Positions 1-8,063 of a stretch of DNA of 10,446 nt are shown here, one piece after another (positions within the stretch are counted from its first letter, which is position 1; the number at the start of each line of letters is the position of its first letter). The translations under genes and the position numbers were made by a program. The DNA lies in the NCBI GenBank assembly GCA_913053665.1, contig CAJXGR010000083.1, forward strand, positions 1 to 10,446. Direction: 5' to 3'. The DNA comes from an uncultured Spirochaetia bacterium (GTDB lineage: Bacteria > Spirochaetota > UBA6919). The notes under the pieces are model-generated. The model was not told the origin of the DNA and ran no database searches. It saw only the letters and a program-made list of their open reading frames with translations.

Positions 1-76
1 GTGGCAAAAGAAATAGTCATTCCGAACTGACGTTAATTTATACAAATACTCAGCAGCAGGACTTAAGAATGGTGTT

Positions 77-1108
77 TTATGAAGCTTCATCAGGCTTGTT
101 CTCTTTTTGGAACTGATTATACACCAATGTAATGCCGATACCAATGAGCACAGCAAGGATTGCCATAATCACCGATACCATGATAGAGGATGAAAAGCTC
201 ATTCGTAGGACTACAGTGGATATAGTCAGTCCTGAATTACGAAACACAACATGATAATCCGATGAGTAGCGTGTGGTGAGCAAGACCAGAAGGATATCGA
301 CAAAAATCATGACGGAGAACATGTCCTTAAAAAAGATGTGGCTGATGGATATTCCCTGGATTCCCACACTGAAAAAGGATTCGCATAAATGGATGACTTC
401 GGAGATCCCTAAAAAAAACAGAATCACAATGAGGGATAAGGATAGAAGACGTTTGACGGCCACAAACCCCCTGTAATCATTAGGGTCATCGAGGATTCGC
501 CTGTGTCGCTGTAAAGTATAATAGACTCTTACAAGGAAGAAAAGAATAAGAGACCCAAAGCATCCTGCCAAAAGCTCTTCCACAGACTTCCAATTATGAA
601 GAGCTTTCTGACTAATATCCAGACCATGACTAAGGCTTCCTGTAAGGGACTCAATAGCCTTTTGAAAGTTTCCCACATGTTCAAACACGGTTCTAAGAAT
701 GATTAACGACATGATTTCGTATTGCTTGCCGATGGAATCAGCGATAGAGTTGGGGAGAACAAAGATCATCGAGAGAACTTCGTAAAATAAAATGAAGGTA
801 AAGGCAATGTACACAGCAAAAAAGAAGTCAGAGGGTATTTTTTGGGGCCATGACACAGTGATCCAACCAGACTGATGGGCATAAACGAGGATGACAAACA
901 AAAAAAAGAAAAGTAAAGCCAAAATAACAGCTATCCTTCGGATCTTACTAATCATTTTATGGTTTATGACTTTCTCAGAGACCTTTGTAATGGATCGAAT
1001 CGCCCATTCCTTGAACTGCAAACGAAGGGACATATATCCTATCTCCTGAATATGCTTACAGAAACTCTTTATGTTTCCAAGACCTTGCTGTTTAACGGAT
1101 TCATCCAT
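77..1108 (-). CDS. Polytopic membrane protein of unknown function (343 aa)
   Basis: I do not recognise this family. The protein has a charged cytosolic-looking N-terminus of about 55 residues, then about six hydrophobic stretches that should span the inner membrane: roughly residues 60-77, 95-117, 178-199, 220-240, 259-279 and 309-332. It ends in a short charged tail (QFQKENKPDEAS). A polar loop (about 120-175) and a basic loop (about 199-220, containing RHRRILDDPNDY) separate the hydrophobic pairs. No catalytic or transporter signature and no cleavable signal peptide is apparent. The ATG at 1108 lacks a strong Shine-Dalgarno sequence, and M26 is a possible later start. The gene is divergent from ctaB across a 221-bp AT-rich gap, so a shared regulatory region is possible, but I infer no functional link. 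Length, hydrophobicity and an uninterrupted frame support a real gene; the function is open. Confidence 0.75.
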   Translation of the reverse strand: MDESVKQQGLGNIKSFCKHIQEIGYMSLRLQFKEWAIRSITKVSEKVINHKMISKIRRIAVILALLFFFLFVILVYAHQSGWITVSWPQKIPSDFFFAVYIAFTFILFYEVLSMIFVLPNSIADSIGKQYEIMSLIILRTVFEHVGNFQKAIESLTGSLSHGLDISQKALHNWKSVEELLAGCFGSLILFFLVRVYYTLQRHRRILDDPNDYRGFVAVKRLLSLSLIVILFFLGISEVIHLCESFFSVGIQGISISHIFFKDMFSVMIFVDILLVLLTTRYSSDYHVVFRNSGLTISTVVLRMSFSSSIMVSVIMAILAVLIGIGITLVYNQFQKENKPDEAS

Positions 1109-1276
1109 TTCGTCAAGATCAAAACATTATTCTTATCCTATAAGTTCTTTTTTTTTAGACTATTTTATAATATTTTATTATTATTATATTCATTCATTAA
1201 GTGATTTATGGTTTTCGTGAAGGAGTTTAATTTAATATACCAAGATAAATCATTTAATTTAAAACCTCAATAACAT

Positions 1277-1304
1277 TTGTTTATATTCCACTTTTGATTA
1301 TAAA
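1277..1304 (+). promoter_or_regulatory. Possible ctaB promoter
   Basis: TTGTTT (1277-1282) and TATAAA (1299-1304) are separated by 16 bp and would start transcription about 20 nt before the ctaB ATG. The surrounding gap (1109-1329) is very AT-rich, so chance matches are easy, and this is only a plausible reading. No clear Shine-Dalgarno sequence lies before the ATG pair at 1330/1333. Confidence 0.3.
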
Positions 1305-1329
1305 ACAAATTTAAATATAGATAAAATAT

Positions 1330-2211
1330 ATGATGTCAACAATAGGGAATTATTTTCAACTAACCAAACCAAGAATCATGCTTTTGGTCGTATTTAGTGG
1401 GGCCACAGCCCTCTTTTTGGATGGCAGCTTACTAAACGAACCCTTCCGTTTTATCCTGGTCTTGGTGAGCTTGTATTTAACAGGTGGCTCAGCAAACGCA
1501 CTCAATCAGTATTTCGAAAGAGATATTGATGCTAAAATGACCCGGACAGCAAATCGTAGACCTCTTCCTCAGGGTAAAATCAGTGCTGCAAAGGCTTTTA
1601 TCTTTTCTTTATCCATAGGCCTATTGGGTGTTATCTCGTTTTATATATTCTTTAATTTGCTGAGTACCCTTCTGGCTCTTGGAACCATACTTTTCTACAG
1701 TCTCTTTTATACTCTATGGCTTAAACCCAACACCCCTTTAAACATTGTGATTGGCGGAGCCGCAGGTTCAGCCCCTCCTCTCATTGCCTGGGCTGCTGCC
1801 ACCGGAACGATTGAAAGCCTTGCTCCCTGGATACTCTTTCTGATCATCTTCTTCTGGACACCTCCCCATTTTTGGGCCCTTGCACTCTATTATAAAGAGG
1901 ACTATGTAAAAGCCGATCTTCCCATGCTTCCTGTAGTAAAGGGGGAGGATGAAACTTTAAGGCAGATCTTTACCTATACCCTAATCCTTGTGGGAATCAC
2001 CCTTACAATGTTTTTGGTCGATTTCTATTGGACGTACCTAGCTGTTTCACTGTCACTTGGCGGGCTTTTTATCAAAAAGTCCTATGAAACCAAAAAGCTG
2101 AAAACCCCTAAACTTGAGCGGGGATTGTTTTTATATTCTATAATCTATTTATTTTCCCTCTTTTTGGCATTAATTGCAGACAGTTTTTTAAATCGCCTCA
2201 TAAGTTCTTGA
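1330..2211 (+). CDS. ctaB: Protoheme IX farnesyltransferase (haem O synthase)
   Basis: This UbiA-superfamily integral membrane prenyltransferase joins farnesyl diphosphate to the vinyl group of haem B, making haem O for haem-copper terminal oxidases. The first Asp-rich motif is at residues 56-80, with N59, D65 and D67 inside NQYFERDIDAKM followed by TRTANRRPLP. The WTPPHFW signature lies at 176-182, and the second conserved block, YYKEDYVKADLPMLP, at about 187-201. Hydrophobic segments in the usual UbiA arrangement fill the rest, and 293 aa is normal for the family. Two adjacent ATG codons (1330, 1333) offer near-equivalent starts; neither has a convincing Shine-Dalgarno sequence. The 3' end overlaps the convergent ClC gene by 14 bp. 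No cytochrome oxidase subunit or ctaA gene is in the window, so this copy stands apart from any oxidase operon visible here. The name cyoE is equally used for this family. Confidence 0.96.
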   Translation: MMSTIGNYFQLTKPRIMLLVVFSGATALFLDGSLLNEPFRFILVLVSLYLTGGSANALNQYFERDIDAKMTRTANRRPLPQGKISAAKAFIFSLSIGLLGVISFYIFFNLLSTLLALGTILFYSLFYTLWLKPNTPLNIVIGGAAGSAPPLIAWAAATGTIESLAPWILFLIIFFWTPPHFWALALYYKEDYVKADLPMLPVVKGEDETLRQIFTYTLILVGITLTMFLVDFYWTYLAVSLSLGGLFIKKSYETKKLKTPKLERGLFLYSIIYLFSLFLALIADSFLNRLISS

Positions 2212-4237
2212 TTCGCTGAATCTTGGAGTTTTCGCCAAAGAGCAATAGTTTATCTTTAGCTTTGAAACGGTAGTCTCCATAGGGGAAAATCCTGGACTCT
2301 TTCTCTGATTTTTCAAGAATCGTTTTAATAAGAATCACCTCAACAAGATACTTGGCTCTCACATTAACCCCTATAAGAGTTTCCCCTATAAACTTCTTTG
2401 GGACAGGTATTTCTAACATGGAGTAACCTGGGATCACTTCTGACATTTCAAGTCGCTCGATGCTGCTAACTCTTTCAGCCATCCCATTAGCTATTTCAGC
2501 CTTCAGTAGCTCACGATTGTATGAATTGATCACGTCATTTTTCCAGATAACCCCTATAACCCTCTTCTCATCTTGATCGAGGACCGGGAGCTCATCTGTA
2601 TTTCCTTTTCCAAACTGGCTCATCACGTAATTTAGATTGTCCTCTTCTTTAACAAAAATCATATCGTACTTAACCATATCAGTGGCGATTAGAACGTCTT
2701 TTAGGTCCTCATAGTCGATGAGTATTTGTTTGAAATCATGAAGGGTAAAGGATCCCAACAGGTTACTTTCAGGGTCAATCACCACAAAACAAGTATGAGC
2801 TGTGTTCACAACGATATTAAGGATTTCTTCCAGCTTCATGGAACTCAAAATGACGGCTTTATTGTGCTCCATTACACTTTTAGTCTTAATGTCTTTTAGA
2901 ACATCGATTTCACGACCCGCCTCTATATTAATCCCTTTTCTCAACAGCTTCAGGGTGTAGATAGATTCCTTCTTAAGCTTTCTAGCAAACAAAGTACTTG
3001 TAATGCAGGCGACCATCAAAGGTAAGATTATATTATAATCATTTGTCAGTTCAAAAATGATGAGTATGGCAGTAATAGGCGCCTGAGTCGCGGATGCAAC
3101 AACTGTTCCCATAGCAACAAGTGAGTAGGCCCCTGAGGAAGCTGTAATTCCAGGAAACAAGGCGTGTACGCCTGTTCCAAAAGCACCTCCAAGCATGGCT
3201 CCAATAAATAGAGAGGGGGCAAATATTCCTCCTGATCCCCCAGAACCAAGAGTGAGAGATGTACCCAGTATCTTAATCAAAACCATAGCGGCCATAATAT
3301 ACCATACAAGACCACCGTGAAGAGCATGATTCACTGCTTCATGACCAATCCCTAAAACTTCAGGAAAGGCAATGGCTACCAGTCCTACTAAAGCTCCTCC
3401 AATGGCAGGCTTAACATAGTCTGGGATGCGTATTCCATCAAAAAAGTCTTCCAATCCGTAGAGGACCTTAATAAACAATACTCCAGCAGCGCCTCCCAAA
3501 AGGCCTAAAAGGGCATATGGGATGAGTTCCCATGCACTTTTTAATTCATAAGGTAGAACCTCAAAAGTGGGGAAATCTCCCAGAAAGTGTCTGGAGACTA
3601 CGGTAGCGATCACAGAGGAAATTACAATAGGACTAAACTGGGCGACGCCAAAATCCCCTAAAATGATTTCCACTGCGAAAAGAGCGCCTGCTATCGGGGC
3701 ATTAAAAGTTGCTGCAATACCTGCTGCAGCCCCACAAGCCACCAATGTCTTGAGTTTATTTGAGGGAAGTTTAAGGATTTGCCCAATGGCTGAACCGATC
3801 GAAGCGCCGATCTGAACGATAGGGCCTTCTCTACCAGTGGATCCTCCCGTGCCAATGCATATGGAAGAGGCCAGGGCTTTCACAAGGACAACTCTAGGGC
3901 GTATCATCCCATCCCGTTTAGCGATAGACTCCATGACTTCGGGGACACCGTGTCCTTTGGCTTCTTTTGCAAAAAAATAGATGATAGGCCCAATAATCGC
4001 TCCTCCAATGGCAAGAGTGATAATGATCTGATACCATGGGATGCCCTCAGAAGCTTTTATAATCTCTTCTCCACCAAAGGAAATATCCGTGAAGAACTGG
4101 ATTAATAAACGAACTCCAAGAGCACCCAGGCCTCCCAGGACTCCAATAATGACGGCTAATATCACCATAAAGGAGTGTTCCGCCATTTTAGCCTGTTCTA
4201 CTAATTTACCAAAGAACTGTTTTATAAAGGTTATCAT
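2198..4237 (-). CDS. ClC-family chloride transporter/channel with CBS pair and TrkA-C domain
   Basis: A homodimeric inner-membrane ClC protein moving chloride (or a related anion), possibly coupled to protons. Residues 1-430 form the ClC core. The anion-site motif is GHGVP (95-99), standing where classical members have GSGIP. GREGP (135-139) carries the gating glutamate E137. GSGGSGGIFAPSLF is at 331-344, and Y427 is the likely central tyrosine. After E190 the position matching the internal proton glutamate E203 of E. coli ClC-ec1 is isoleucine (I191), so proton coupling cannot be assumed from that residue. The cytosolic part has two CBS-like segments (about 451-505 and 516-573), which often bind adenine nucleotides, and a TrkA-C/RCK-C-like module (about 600-679). 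The 679-aa length fits this multidomain subtype. The ATG at 4237 has only a weak AGG before it; M18 is an alternative. It overlaps ctaB at the 3' end. Confidence 0.93.
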   Translation of the reverse strand: MITFIKQFFGKLVEQAKMAEHSFMVILAVIIGVLGGLGALGVRLLIQFFTDISFGGEEIIKASEGIPWYQIIITLAIGGAIIGPIIYFFAKEAKGHGVPEVMESIAKRDGMIRPRVVLVKALASSICIGTGGSTGREGPIVQIGASIGSAIGQILKLPSNKLKTLVACGAAAGIAATFNAPIAGALFAVEIILGDFGVAQFSPIVISSVIATVVSRHFLGDFPTFEVLPYELKSAWELIPYALLGLLGGAAGVLFIKVLYGLEDFFDGIRIPDYVKPAIGGALVGLVAIAFPEVLGIGHEAVNHALHGGLVWYIMAAMVLIKILGTSLTLGSGGSGGIFAPSLFIGAMLGGAFGTGVHALFPGITASSGAYSLVAMGTVVASATQAPITAILIIFELTNDYNIILPLMVACITSTLFARKLKKESIYTLKLLRKGINIEAGREIDVLKDIKTKSVMEHNKAVILSSMKLEEILNIVVNTAHTCFVVIDPESNLLGSFTLHDFKQILIDYEDLKDVLIATDMVKYDMIFVKEEDNLNYVMSQFGKGNTDELPVLDQDEKRVIGVIWKNDVINSYNRELLKAEIANGMAERVSSIERLEMSEVIPGYSMLEIPVPKKFIGETLIGVNVRAKYLVEVILIKTILEKSEKESRIFPYGDYRFKAKDKLLLFGENSKIQRIKNL

Positions 4238-4564
4238 AGGCCTACGATTTTACTTGATCATTCTATTCCAAGATGAGAGGGAAGTCTTGTCTTAGCACAG
4301 ATTTATTGAATTAGAAAGACCGATCATTTATTTTATTTGCTATTTCAGGGTAGATTCATTAATATTTAATCTATATAGCAGGGTTCCTTCGAAAAAGTAA
4401 AAGAAATATAAGCTGTCTAAACCCAAAATGCAAGGACTTTAAGATAAAAATCAAAAGGATCTTGGTCTTTGTTTCGATTTGATCCATTGGTCTGAGGAAA
4501 AGCGTTTCGATAGCAAGATTCTCCTTTTAAGAAACTGAATGTTTTAATTAAAATAAGGCATAGT
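4238..4564. other. Intergenic region between divergent ClC and araC-type genes
   Basis: This 327-bp stretch separates two divergently transcribed genes and must hold both promoters. I see no RNA gene, no strong hairpin and no convincing sigma-70 pair for the ClC gene. On the regulator side, TAAGG at 4554-4558 sits 6 nt before the ATG at 4565 and is an adequate ribosome binding site. An open frame reads across part of the gap on the minus strand (4417-4671), but it runs into the 5' end of the regulator and its translation is low-complexity and unfamiliar, so I did not call it. Confidence 0.5.
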
Positions 4565-5440
4565 ATGAAGATAGTTCCCCAAAACTTATACAATTCAAAG
4601 CATATCCAGGTCTTGGCCCATGATGGACAATCCTGTATCTTATATAAAGATATAAAATTACCCCATGCCAATCAAGAAGCCTACATTTCATCCCATGTAT
4701 TGACAATTATAACAGAAGGAGAAAAAAGAGTATCAACCTATGATGGAGAGGTTATTACCATTCATGGTAATGAAATGGCGTTTCTAGCCAAAGATATCTA
4801 TGTGATCTCAGACTTTTCACCGGCTTATAGTACCTTTAAAAGCTTCCTGTTTTTCTTTGATGACTCCATCATTGAAGAATACCTATCGTCAAGACAATGG
4901 CATCTTTCATCCAACGGAAGGCAGGCGGAGAAAGTCTTTAAAGCAGATTATTCCCAAATCATTCAGGTCTATACGGAGAGTTTAGAGCCTTTATTTTCAA
5001 AGATCCAGCAAAACAGTAAAGACCTCTTGAGGCTTAAATTACTGGAGTTATTGCAACTTATAACCATGAGTGATTCATCCCAAACCTTTATCCACTGGCT
5101 CACATCCATCAACGATAAGAAAAAAAGGAACCTACTCGACTTTATGGAGCAAAACTTTGATAAATCCCTTAAAGTTGAAGATTACGCTCACCTCACAGGC
5201 AGAAGCCTTTCATCCTTCCAACGAGATTTCAAGAAACAATTTAACAGAACTCCCATCCAATGGCTTATAGATAAAAGGCTTGAAAAAGCTTATGAACTTC
5301 TCTCCTCAAGAAACCTCACGGTGACTGATGTGGCCTATGAAGTGGGCTATGAGAATATTTCTCATTTTATTAAAGCCTTCAAACAACGTTATCAGCAGTC
5401 TCCCAAACAATTTCTTCTTCACCAGGAAACTAGAGTATGA
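4565..5440 (+). CDS. AraC/XylS-family transcriptional regulator
   Basis: A DNA-binding regulator of 291 aa. The C-terminal AraC/XylS domain spans about 187-286. Its first helix-turn-helix lies near 202-225 (KVEDYAHLTGRSLSSFQRDFKKQF) and the second near 251-275 (LTVTDVAYEVGYENISHFIKAFKQRY), followed by the family signature QQSPKQF. The N-terminal half (about 1-165) resembles the cupin-like sensor/dimerisation domains of the family, with beta-rich segments such as HVLTIITEGEKRVSTYDGEVITIHGNEMAFL; the ligand is not predictable. The start is supported by TAAGG 6 nt upstream of the ATG. The stop codon overlaps the ATG of a micro-ORF (5437-5502) in an ATGA arrangement, so the regulator may once have been translationally coupled to a downstream exported protein that is now missing. 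The target is unknown. Confidence 0.93.
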   Translation: MKIVPQNLYNSKHIQVLAHDGQSCILYKDIKLPHANQEAYISSHVLTIITEGEKRVSTYDGEVITIHGNEMAFLAKDIYVISDFSPAYSTFKSFLFFFDDSIIEEYLSSRQWHLSSNGRQAEKVFKADYSQIIQVYTESLEPLFSKIQQNSKDLLRLKLLELLQLITMSDSSQTFIHWLTSINDKKKRNLLDFMEQNFDKSLKVEDYAHLTGRSLSSFQRDFKKQFNRTPIQWLIDKRLEKAYELLSSRNLTVTDVAYEVGYENISHFIKAFKQRYQQSPKQFLLHQETRV

Positions 5441-5502
5441 AATATGGATTACTCATCACAACATTACTTTTTAAACTTGTCAATCTAGTTAATACAAAAT
5501 AG
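5437..5502 (+). pseudogene. 21-codon signal-peptide-like micro-ORF, possible 5' remnant of a lost gene
   Basis: The ATG overlaps the regulator's TGA (ATGA at 5437-5440), a classic translational-coupling arrangement. The peptide starts MKYGLLITTLLFKLVN and ends after VNTK at a TAG. A basic residue followed by a hydrophobic core resembles the start of an exported protein or lipoprotein, but no cleavage site or mature domain follows. It could be a truncated gene whose body was lost in the rearrangements next to the mobile element, a genuine small membrane peptide, or a chance frame. Its only support is position and composition. Confidence 0.3.
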
Positions 5503-5536
5503 TTACACCGTAAATCGGTTTTATCGAATACTAAAA

Positions 5537-5841
5537 TCACTTAAACTTATTTCTTTTTTTTCTATTACTTTCATAGTATTTATTTATTGCTTTCTTTTTC
5601 ATTAATTTATATTCCCGAATTCCTTTTTTAGTCACTTTTGTATTTACACATCCTACACCATAAAGAAATATAAGGGGTGCTAAGGATTTAAGTCCTTTAT
5701 CTGTAATGTTTGTTCCTTCCAAATCAAGGTGTTCAAGATTTTTTAAATGTGTTATAATTTCTAGTCCCTTATCAGTGATGTGTGTATAGTTTAAGTCAAT
5801 TGAAGTCAAGTTTTTAAAAACTAAAAGTTTAGCCAATCCTT
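5537..5841 (-). pseudogene. Leucine-rich-repeat protein, C-terminal remnant truncated by the mobile element
   Basis: The minus-strand frame gives about 101 residues of leucine-rich repeats of roughly 24 residues. Two clear copies share the pattern L-x-x-L-D-L-x-x-T-x-I-T-D-K-G-L (LTSIDLNYTHITDKGL and LEHLDLEGTNITDKGL), followed by a degenerate copy ending VTKKGI and a lysine-rich tail. Part of another repeat (EGLAKLLVFKNL) precedes them, and the match to the consensus stops exactly where the 24-bp inverted repeat of the element begins. Upstream in frame there is only the repeat sequence and then a TAG. A TTG at 5836 could serve as a start, but it lies inside a repeat, so I read this as a broken gene missing its 5' part. 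The N-terminal half is not on the other side of the element. Such proteins usually mediate protein-protein contacts; the specific role is unknown. Confidence 0.75.
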
Positions 5842-5865
5842 CGGTATTATGTAGCTAATGGGACT
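5842..5865 (+). repeat. Left terminal inverted repeat (24 bp)
   Basis: Perfect inverted match to 9475-9498. It begins CGGTATTATG and ends GGGACT; similarity fades inside 5866. It sits at the breakpoint of the leucine-rich-repeat gene and is presumably the transposase binding and cleavage end. Confidence 0.88.
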
Positions 5866-5915
5866 GATTTTTAAGCCTACTTTCCTTTTCTACAAACATT
5901 ATTATCTTAATTATC

Positions 5916-6323
5916 ATGAATAATCATATAATATCCGGCCTTAGTTCTAAACGATCTGAACTTCTTGGAAAGATAGTATATCACAAGAAAGAAATCAAGG
6001 TCTTGCTTGAAAACTTGTCTCACATAAGTAAAACTATGCAAATTATTGATCCTGAAATCAAGTTATCGCCTAAAAGTAAGGCTTACAGAGAGTATAACAA
6101 ACATTTCAAGAATGGTGAACTGTCTAAACTGGTTTTAGAAGTCATGAGAGACAGTGAATCAGGTTTAACCGTGGGTGAAATCTGTGATAAGGTCAAGAAA
6201 GTTAAAAGAATTGACGATATATCCCTAATGTCAGTCAGGAACTGCCTTAATAATTACGCTAAGAAAGGTATTGTGAAAAAGGTTACTCATGGCGATAGGA
6301 AAGAATGGATAATTAGTAATTAA
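5916..6323 (+). CDS. Small coiled-coil/winged-helix-like protein (135 aa), transposon passenger
   Basis: No named function. The N-terminal third (about 8-45, SSKRSELLGKIVYHKKEIKVLLENLSHI) is a heptad-like helical stretch suited to a coiled coil, followed by a short IIDPEI element. The C-terminal half (about 66-133) has the look of a winged helix: GELSKLVLEVMRDSESGLTVGEICDKV, then a helix with SVRNCLNNYAKKGIVKKV and a terminal strand REWII-like (RKEWIISN). I recall similar short proteins starting NxHVISGLxxKRxEL in proteobacteria, often near mobile DNA, but their function is not established. It starts 50 bp inside the left terminal repeat with no clear Shine-Dalgarno sequence, and its stop overlaps the convergent peptidase gene by 4 bp. 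A DNA-binding role, perhaps in regulating the element or recognising its end, is only inference. Confidence 0.8.
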   Translation: MNNHIISGLSSKRSELLGKIVYHKKEIKVLLENLSHISKTMQIIDPEIKLSPKSKAYREYNKHFKNGELSKLVLEVMRDSESGLTVGEICDKVKKVKRIDDISLMSVRNCLNNYAKKGIVKKVTHGDRKEWIISN

Positions 6324-7459
6324 TTCCTTTTATTAAATTGAATTATATTATTTAATGATTTTTTGTCGTCAAAAAAGTCTGTATTTAGTCCGGTTAATTC
6401 AATAATATCACTAACACTTAGTTTTATATCATATAAAAACTGATCAGGTGTCAATATTTTTTGGTCGATTAAGAATTTTATTGCTTTCTGTATTAGAACA
6501 GGCTTTTCCGATTTAATATCGGAGTCTAAAGGTTCTTTTTTATTGTACCCTAAAAAAGAAAGTCTTTTTCTTAAAGACATTTGTTTCTCTGTATTGATTA
6601 CGCCTAAATCAGATAATCTATAGATTATTGCTTGTATTGAGACTTTCCACCGTTCTTTAACTCTTATAAATGACTCTATTGAAATAGAATAAATATCTTG
6701 AAGAAAAGTATCACGAGGCATTAAAAATGCACTCGCAAAGCGATGGGCTTGTGATTCTACTTTTTTGTGAACGTCTTTTTCAAGCAACAAATCACCATTT
6801 AATTTTCTATGTAAAATTAAATGGCCTAATTCATGACATAAATTAAACCTATGCCGACCAAAATACGTATTATTAGATAATAATATAAAAGGGGTATTAT
6901 TTGTTTTCCAAATAGAAAAAGCATCTAAACTGGAGGGCATAAAAATATTTGCAGTAACAATTCCATTATTTTCAAAGAGTTGCTGTATATTACTTATAGG
7001 GTGATTACTTAACCCCCAAATTTTTCTTGTGTCTTCAGCTACTTGATCAATAGAATCTAAGTCAATTTCATCTAAATCATCTATATTAAAGTCTGGCACG
7101 GCAACCTTTGGGAACTCTATATACTGATTAATATAAATATATAAATCGGTTAACCATTTATCTTTAATTATAGCAGACTCACGATCTTTTTTAGTTGTCT
7201 TAGATAGACTCCTGAAGCTATAAAAACTTTCATTTTGTAATATTCTATCTTTTTCTATGTAAAAGAAAGAAATCGGTTTATCTAATATTTTGGACATTTT
7301 TTCAATAGTTTTAATTGATGGGCTTTTATCTCCTTTTTCATAACTTGAAATAGCTTGGCGAGATATTTGTAATAATGTTGCTAAATCTGTCATAGATTTT
7401 TTTTTAGCAATTCTGGCCTCTCTTAATGATAATGGATTAAAGTTTATAACTCTTTTCAT
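6320..7459 (-). CDS. Xre-family HTH / ImmA-IrrE metallopeptidase fusion
   Basis: A COG2856-type protein of 379 aa. Residues 11-66 are a Cro/C1 (Xre) helix-turn-helix, LREARIAKKKSMTDLATLLQ followed by ISRQAISSYEKGDKSPS. Residues about 155-260 are an ImmA/IrrE zinc peptidase: HELGH at 209-213 gives the HExxH ligands and catalytic E210, and E235 in ESQAHRFASAFLMP is the expected third ligand. About 100 further residues (280-379) are unassigned and may contact a partner. Known relatives cleave phage- or ICE-type repressors in response to DNA damage, or act as antitoxin-like regulators. The ATG at 7459 follows the stop of the upstream 190-aa gene by 2 bp, so the pair should be co-translated from the promoter at 8073-8101. 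All catalytic residues are present. The substrate is unknown; the upstream partner is the first candidate, as target or as neutralised toxin. Confidence 0.92.
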   Translation of the reverse strand: MKRVINFNPLSLREARIAKKKSMTDLATLLQISRQAISSYEKGDKSPSIKTIEKMSKILDKPISFFYIEKDRILQNESFYSFRSLSKTTKKDRESAIIKDKWLTDLYIYINQYIEFPKVAVPDFNIDDLDEIDLDSIDQVAEDTRKIWGLSNHPISNIQQLFENNGIVTANIFMPSSLDAFSIWKTNNTPFILLSNNTYFGRHRFNLCHELGHLILHRKLNGDLLLEKDVHKKVESQAHRFASAFLMPRDTFLQDIYSISIESFIRVKERWKVSIQAIIYRLSDLGVINTEKQMSLRKRLSFLGYNKKEPLDSDIKSEKPVLIQKAIKFLIDQKILTPDQFLYDIKLSVSDIIELTGLNTDFFDDKKSLNNIIQFNKRN

Positions 7460-7461
7460 AG

Positions 7462-8034
7462 TTATTGTGAACCTGCTAAATGCTCTTCCACTTCCTTTTT
7501 TAATGGGAAAGCTATTTCGTCTGCTATAGTTATACTGTTAGCCTCTTCATGGTGTTCAACTTCAATTTCTACCTTTTTAATTTCCTGATTATGTTCATTT
7601 AAGCATACAATAAATATCTTTTCAACTTTATTATAGCCTGAATGAATAATTTGAAAATAATTCATTTTATTAATAGTAATATTATCTAAATCATTGAATA
7701 GATTGTATTCTAAGGTCAGATTATGCCTAAATTTTGCTTTTCGTGGTAAAATTTCATATTTTTGTAAATGATTAATTGTTAATATTTTATTGTCAATTAT
7801 TAATTCCAGATGGTTGCAATTTTTTATTTTATTAGGAGAATTACGTGAACTTATTAAATCTTTATTGCTTTCTTTCCAAAAAACATATTCAATACACCAT
7901 TTTCGAATATATGGAAAGGCATCTTTACTAATCCAACCTACAAAAGGTTTTGATTCGTTAATGAGAGTATTTGCTAAGAGATAACCCTGCTGTACCCGGA
8001 GAGCAATTTCATTTCTAATTTCAAGTGTAAACAT
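7462..8034 (-). CDS. Unrecognised 190-aa partner of the Xre-ImmA protein (candidate toxin or effector)
   Basis: I do not recognise a named family. The protein begins MFTLEIRNEIALRVQQGYLL and has an N-terminal helical part followed by an aromatic-rich stretch (WCIEYVFWKES), then alternating polar and hydrophobic strands and a very acidic C-terminus (VEIEVEHHEE, then KKEVEEHLAG). No signal peptide or membrane segment is visible. The frame is open further upstream to a TTG at 8070, but that TTG lies inside a GTTGACAA repeat and upstream of the start of transcription expected from the -10 at 8073-8078. I therefore chose the ATG at 8034, which has GAAGGA (8045-8050 on the plus strand) 10 nt upstream. 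It is first in a two-gene operon, 2 bp ahead of the Xre-ImmA gene. Toxin-first order with an Xre partner resembles HigBA-like modules, but this is an argument from position only. Confidence 0.78.
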   Translation of the reverse strand: MFTLEIRNEIALRVQQGYLLANTLINESKPFVGWISKDAFPYIRKWCIEYVFWKESNKDLISSRNSPNKIKNCNHLELIIDNKILTINHLQKYEILPRKAKFRHNLTLEYNLFNDLDNITINKMNYFQIIHSGYNKVEKIFIVCLNEHNQEIKKVEIEVEHHEEANSITIADEIAFPLKKEVEEHLAGSQ

Positions 8035-8063
8035 CAAAATAATATCCTTCGATAAAGATTTTC

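Noticed and set aside
1..76. Short open stretch VAKEIVIPN ending at TGA 28-30, as the tail of an upstream gene.
   Set aside because: Nine residues at the window edge cannot be distinguished from chance.
3046..4295. Several open frames of 67-84 codons inside or antisense to the ClC gene.
   Set aside because: They lie within strong ClC coding sequence, and their translations are low-complexity with no ribosome binding site of note.
4417..4671. Minus-strand open frame of 84 codons at the regulator's 5' end.
   Set aside because: It overlaps the well-supported AraC-type gene, and its translation resembles no protein; probably an antisense shadow.
5507..5524. Hairpin ACCG-TAAAT-CGGT followed by TTTTAT as a terminator for the regulator.
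   Set aside because: Only four stem pairs, with an interrupted T tract; too weak to call.
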